From positions 1 to 8,204 of the forward strand of contig CAUJIL010000233.1 of the NCBI GenBank assembly GCA_963204845.1: a DNA stretch of 8,204 bases, written 5' to 3'. The position numbers and the translations under genes were made by a program. Origin of the DNA: Pseudomonadota bacterium (GTDB lineage Bacteria > Pseudomonadota > Gammaproteobacteria > Pseudomonadales > UBA5518). The notes under the pieces are model-generated. The model saw nothing but the letters and a program-made list of their open reading frames with translations, had not been told where the DNA came from and searched no databases. How positions within the stretch are numbered: the stretch's first letter is position 1; each line of letters begins with the position of its first letter. Below, piece by piece: positions 6,502 through 8,204 of this stretch.

Positions 6502-6517
6502 TGTTACCATAGGTAAC
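6502..6517 (+). promoter_or_regulatory. Extended -10 candidate overlapping a perfect palindromic operator
   Basis: GTTACC-ATA-GGTAAC at 6503-6517 is a perfect 6-3-6 inverted repeat. TGTTACCAT at 6502-6510 also fits an extended -10 element (TGnTAnnnT) for the DUF35/thiolase-like operon, with a start near 6517 and a leader of about 37 bases. A GTAAC half-site recurs at 6486-6490. A palindrome lying on a -10 box between divergent genes is the usual arrangement for a dimeric repressor such as a TetR or GntR member. No regulator gene is in the window. Confidence 0.48.
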
Positions 6518-6553
6518 CTGAATTCCAACAACCGACACCGAGAGGAGCCGAAG

Positions 6554-6970
6554 ATGCCGAAACCCGGCCGTATCAAGCCCCCGATGGGGCACGACAACGC
6601 ATGGTGGTGGGAGCAGGCCGCGCAGGGCGTGGTCGCGATCCAGCGCTGCACGCAGTGCCAGACGCTGCGCCATCCGCCGCGGCCGATGTGCAGCGAGTGC
6701 CGCTCGCTCGAATGGGACTTCGTCGCCGCCAGCGGCAAGGGCACCGTGACCAGTTACACGACGCTGTACTACCCGCAGTTCCCCGGTTACGAGTACCCGC
6801 TGAACATCGTGCTGATCGACCTCGAGGAGGGCACGCGGATCACCTCGTGCCTCACCGGTTGCACGCCCGAGGAGGTGGATTTCGGCATGGCCGTGACGGC
6901 CTACATCCACGAGGACGAGGACGGGTTCAAGATCCCGATGTTCCGGCCGGCAGCGAAGGGGGGGATCTGA
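6554..6970 (+). CDS. DUF35 zinc-ribbon/OB-fold protein, partner of the thiolase-like enzyme
   Basis: A 138-residue protein with the two-part DUF35 layout. After an N-terminal helix containing NAWWWEQ come a rubredoxin-like zinc ribbon, C32-x2-C35 and C46-x2-C49, and then an OB-fold (about 57-131) with strands such as GTVTSYTTLYYP and YPLNIVLIDLEEG. In known systems these proteins bind a thiolase-superfamily subunit. In the Ltp2-ChsH2 steroid aldolase the DUF35 unit sits at the edge of an alpha-beta-beta-alpha complex and is needed for activity. The partner here starts one base after this stop. The ribosome site AGAGGAG (6541-6547) lies six bases before ATG 6554. All four zinc cysteines are intact. 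It has no attached hydratase (MaoC-like) domain, so it is a stand-alone DUF35. Complex formation is inferred from family and operon structure. Confidence 0.93.
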   Translation: MPKPGRIKPPMGHDNAWWWEQAAQGVVAIQRCTQCQTLRHPPRPMCSECRSLEWDFVAASGKGTVTSYTTLYYPQFPGYEYPLNIVLIDLEEGTRITSCLTGCTPEEVDFGMAVTAYIHEDEDGFKIPMFRPAAKGGI

Positions 6971-6971
6971 G

Positions 6972-8141
6972 ATGGCGGTTTCGATGAAGAACCAGGCAGC
7001 GGTCGCCGGTATCGGCACCACGAAATACACCAAGAATTCGGGCGTCTCGGAGCTCGCGCTGGCATGCGAGGCGGTGCGCAACTGTTGCGACGACGCCGGC
7101 CTCGACCCGGCCGAGGTCGATGGTCTGGTCACCTACACCATGGAGACCAGCGACGAGATCGAGGTCGCGCGCGCGGTCGGCCTCGGTGACCTGACGATGT
7201 GGGCCAAGATCAACTACGGCGGCGGCGCGGCGGTCGGGCTGATCCAGCAGGCGGTGATGGCGGTGACCTCCGGTGCCGCGAAGAACGTGATCGTCTGGCG
7301 CGCCATGAACGGCCGCTCCGGTCAGCGCATGGGGCAGGGCGTCTCGGGCACCGTTATCAGCAGCGACCTGATCCACTGGTCGTGGTACATGGCCTACGGC
7401 ATGCTGACCCCGGTGTCGTGGGTGGCGATGATCGCCAACACCTACATGCACAAGTACGGCGTGACGCGCGAGCACCTCGCCGAGGTCGCGATCGCGCAGC
7501 GCACCTTCGCGCTCAACAACCCGAACGCGGCCGGCTACGGACGCCCGCTGACGCTCGAGGAGTACCTGGCCGCGAAACGCATCACCGAGCGGCTGTGCAT
7601 CTACGACTGCTGCCAGGAGACCGACGGCGCCTGCGCACTGCTGATCACCAGCACCGAGCGCGCGCGCGACCTGCGCCAGAAGCCGGCGGTGATCCGCGGT
7701 GTCACGCAGGCCTCCACCCGCGGCCAGGAGCAGATGACCAGTTTCTATCGCGAGGAGCTCGATTCGCTGCCGGAGATGGAACTGGCCGCTCGGCGCGTCT
7801 ACGCGATGTCGGGACTGGGACCGAAGGACATCGACGCCGCGTGCCTGTACGACGCGTTCTCGACCGAGATCATCATGCAGCTCGAATCCTTCGGTTTCTG
7901 CGAACGCGGCGAGGCGAAGGATTTCGTGGCCGACGGCAACCTGCGCATCGACGGCCGGCTGCCGAACAACACCCACGGCGGGCTGCTGTCGGAGGCGTAC
8001 ATCCACGGCGTCAACAACATCGCCGAAGGGGTGCGCCTGATCCGCGGCACCTCGTGCAACCAGCCCAGGCGCGCCGAGCACGTGCTGGTGTCCAGCGGGG
8101 TGGGCGTGCCCACCGGCGCGGTGATCTTCGGGCGCGATTGA
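6972..8141 (+). CDS. Thiolase-fold protein lacking catalytic cysteines, Ltp2-type aldolase candidate
   Basis: A 389-residue member of the SCP-x/lipid-transfer thiolase-like family, opening AAVAGIGTTKYT. The thiolase nucleophile position is occupied by glycines (NYGGGAAVG, 81-89). The C-terminal catalytic Cys motif reads VSSGVGVPTG (373-382), with no Cys. The NEAF/HDCF oxyanion motif is replaced by YDAF (Tyr293), and the GHP histidine by Tyr343 in HGGLLSEAYIHG (335-346). This double-tyrosine, cysteine-less site is what is described for the steroid side-chain retro-aldolase Ltp2 (tyrosines recalled as 294 and 344). Ltp2 cleaves 17-hydroxy-C22-CoA intermediates with a DUF35 partner, which is the gene immediately upstream. 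It therefore should not be called an acetyl-CoA acetyltransferase. The start is ATG 6972, with AAGGGGGG at 6956-6963; ATG 6984 is a weaker alternative. The REP array begins 11 bases after the stop. The fold is secure; aldolase activity and substrate are inferred. Confidence 0.92.
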   Translation: MAVSMKNQAAVAGIGTTKYTKNSGVSELALACEAVRNCCDDAGLDPAEVDGLVTYTMETSDEIEVARAVGLGDLTMWAKINYGGGAAVGLIQQAVMAVTSGAAKNVIVWRAMNGRSGQRMGQGVSGTVISSDLIHWSWYMAYGMLTPVSWVAMIANTYMHKYGVTREHLAEVAIAQRTFALNNPNAAGYGRPLTLEEYLAAKRITERLCIYDCCQETDGACALLITSTERARDLRQKPAVIRGVTQASTRGQEQMTSFYREELDSLPEMELAARRVYAMSGLGPKDIDAACLYDAFSTEIIMQLESFGFCERGEAKDFVADGNLRIDGRLPNNTHGGLLSEAYIHGVNNIAEGVRLIRGTSCNQPRRAEHVLVSSGVGVPTGAVIFGRD

Positions 8142-8151
8142 GGCGATCTAT

Positions 8152-8204
8152 GTAGGTCCGGGCTATGCCCGGACATGTTGGTGTAGGTCCGGGCTATGCC
8201 CGGA
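8152..8204. repeat. Tandem REP half-elements, truncated by the window edge
   Basis: GTAGGTCCGGGC begins at 8152 and again at 8183, a 31-base period. Each copy is followed by TAT and GCCCGGA, giving the hairpins 8156-8163/8167-8174 and 8187-8194/8198-8204. They match the left half of the 4200 and 4362 elements except for the loop (TAT, not TGT). The companion GTTCGGCC hairpin and the ACCTAC arm are absent between the copies. The array follows the thiolase-like stop by 10 bases and continues beyond the window. Confidence 0.85.

Noticed and set aside
6972..8141. Annotation as acetyl-CoA acetyltransferase
   Set aside because: Both catalytic cysteines and the GHP histidine are absent, so a thiolase reaction is not expected.

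Overview
The window is GC-rich (roughly 65-70 % by eye) with Shine-Dalgarno-led genes and short REP-type palindromes between genes. This suggests a high-GC proteobacterium, most likely a gammaproteobacterium of the Xanthomonadales/Nevskiales/Steroidobacter kind. That placement is an inference from style; no marker gene is present. Five complete protein genes and one 5' fragment can be supported.

Layout. Positions 1-94 (minus strand) hold the first 31 codons of an exported protein that runs off the left edge. A relatively AT-rich intergenic stretch (95-415) separates it from a divergent two-gene operon, 416-4164 (plus strand). This operon encodes an SbcD/Mre11-like metallophosphoesterase and an SbcC/Rad50-like coiled-coil ATPase, overlapping by one base. 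Both are atypical: the nuclease has two altered metal-ligand positions, and the ATPase has no CxxC zinc hook but a beta-rich hinge.

The operon converges on a minus-strand gene pair across a block of repeats (4200-4411). Two near-identical 50-bp double-hairpin REP elements flank exactly seven 16-bp tandem units. The right-hand REP contains the stop codon of the minus-strand gene.

The second half looks metabolic. On the minus strand, a four-helix membrane protein (5921-6400) is followed by an FAD flavoprotein (5877-4408). Its predicted catalytic residues Tyr319, Tyr466 and Ser468 match those described for 3-ketosteroid delta4-(5alpha)-dehydrogenase. Divergently, on the plus strand, lie a DUF35 zinc-ribbon/OB-fold protein (6554-6970) and a thiolase-fold protein (6972-8141). 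The latter lacks both thiolase cysteines and carries the two tyrosines expected of Ltp2-type steroid side-chain aldolases. Extended -10-like sequences and a perfect palindrome (6503-6517) occupy the divergent promoter region. A further run of REP half-elements begins at 8152 and is cut by the window edge.

Working hypothesis: the right half is a small steroid (or steroid-like CoA-ester) degradation module next to a DNA-repair operon, with REP elements marking the transcription-unit ends. The family assignments are well supported; the steroid substrate is inferred from motifs and context only.
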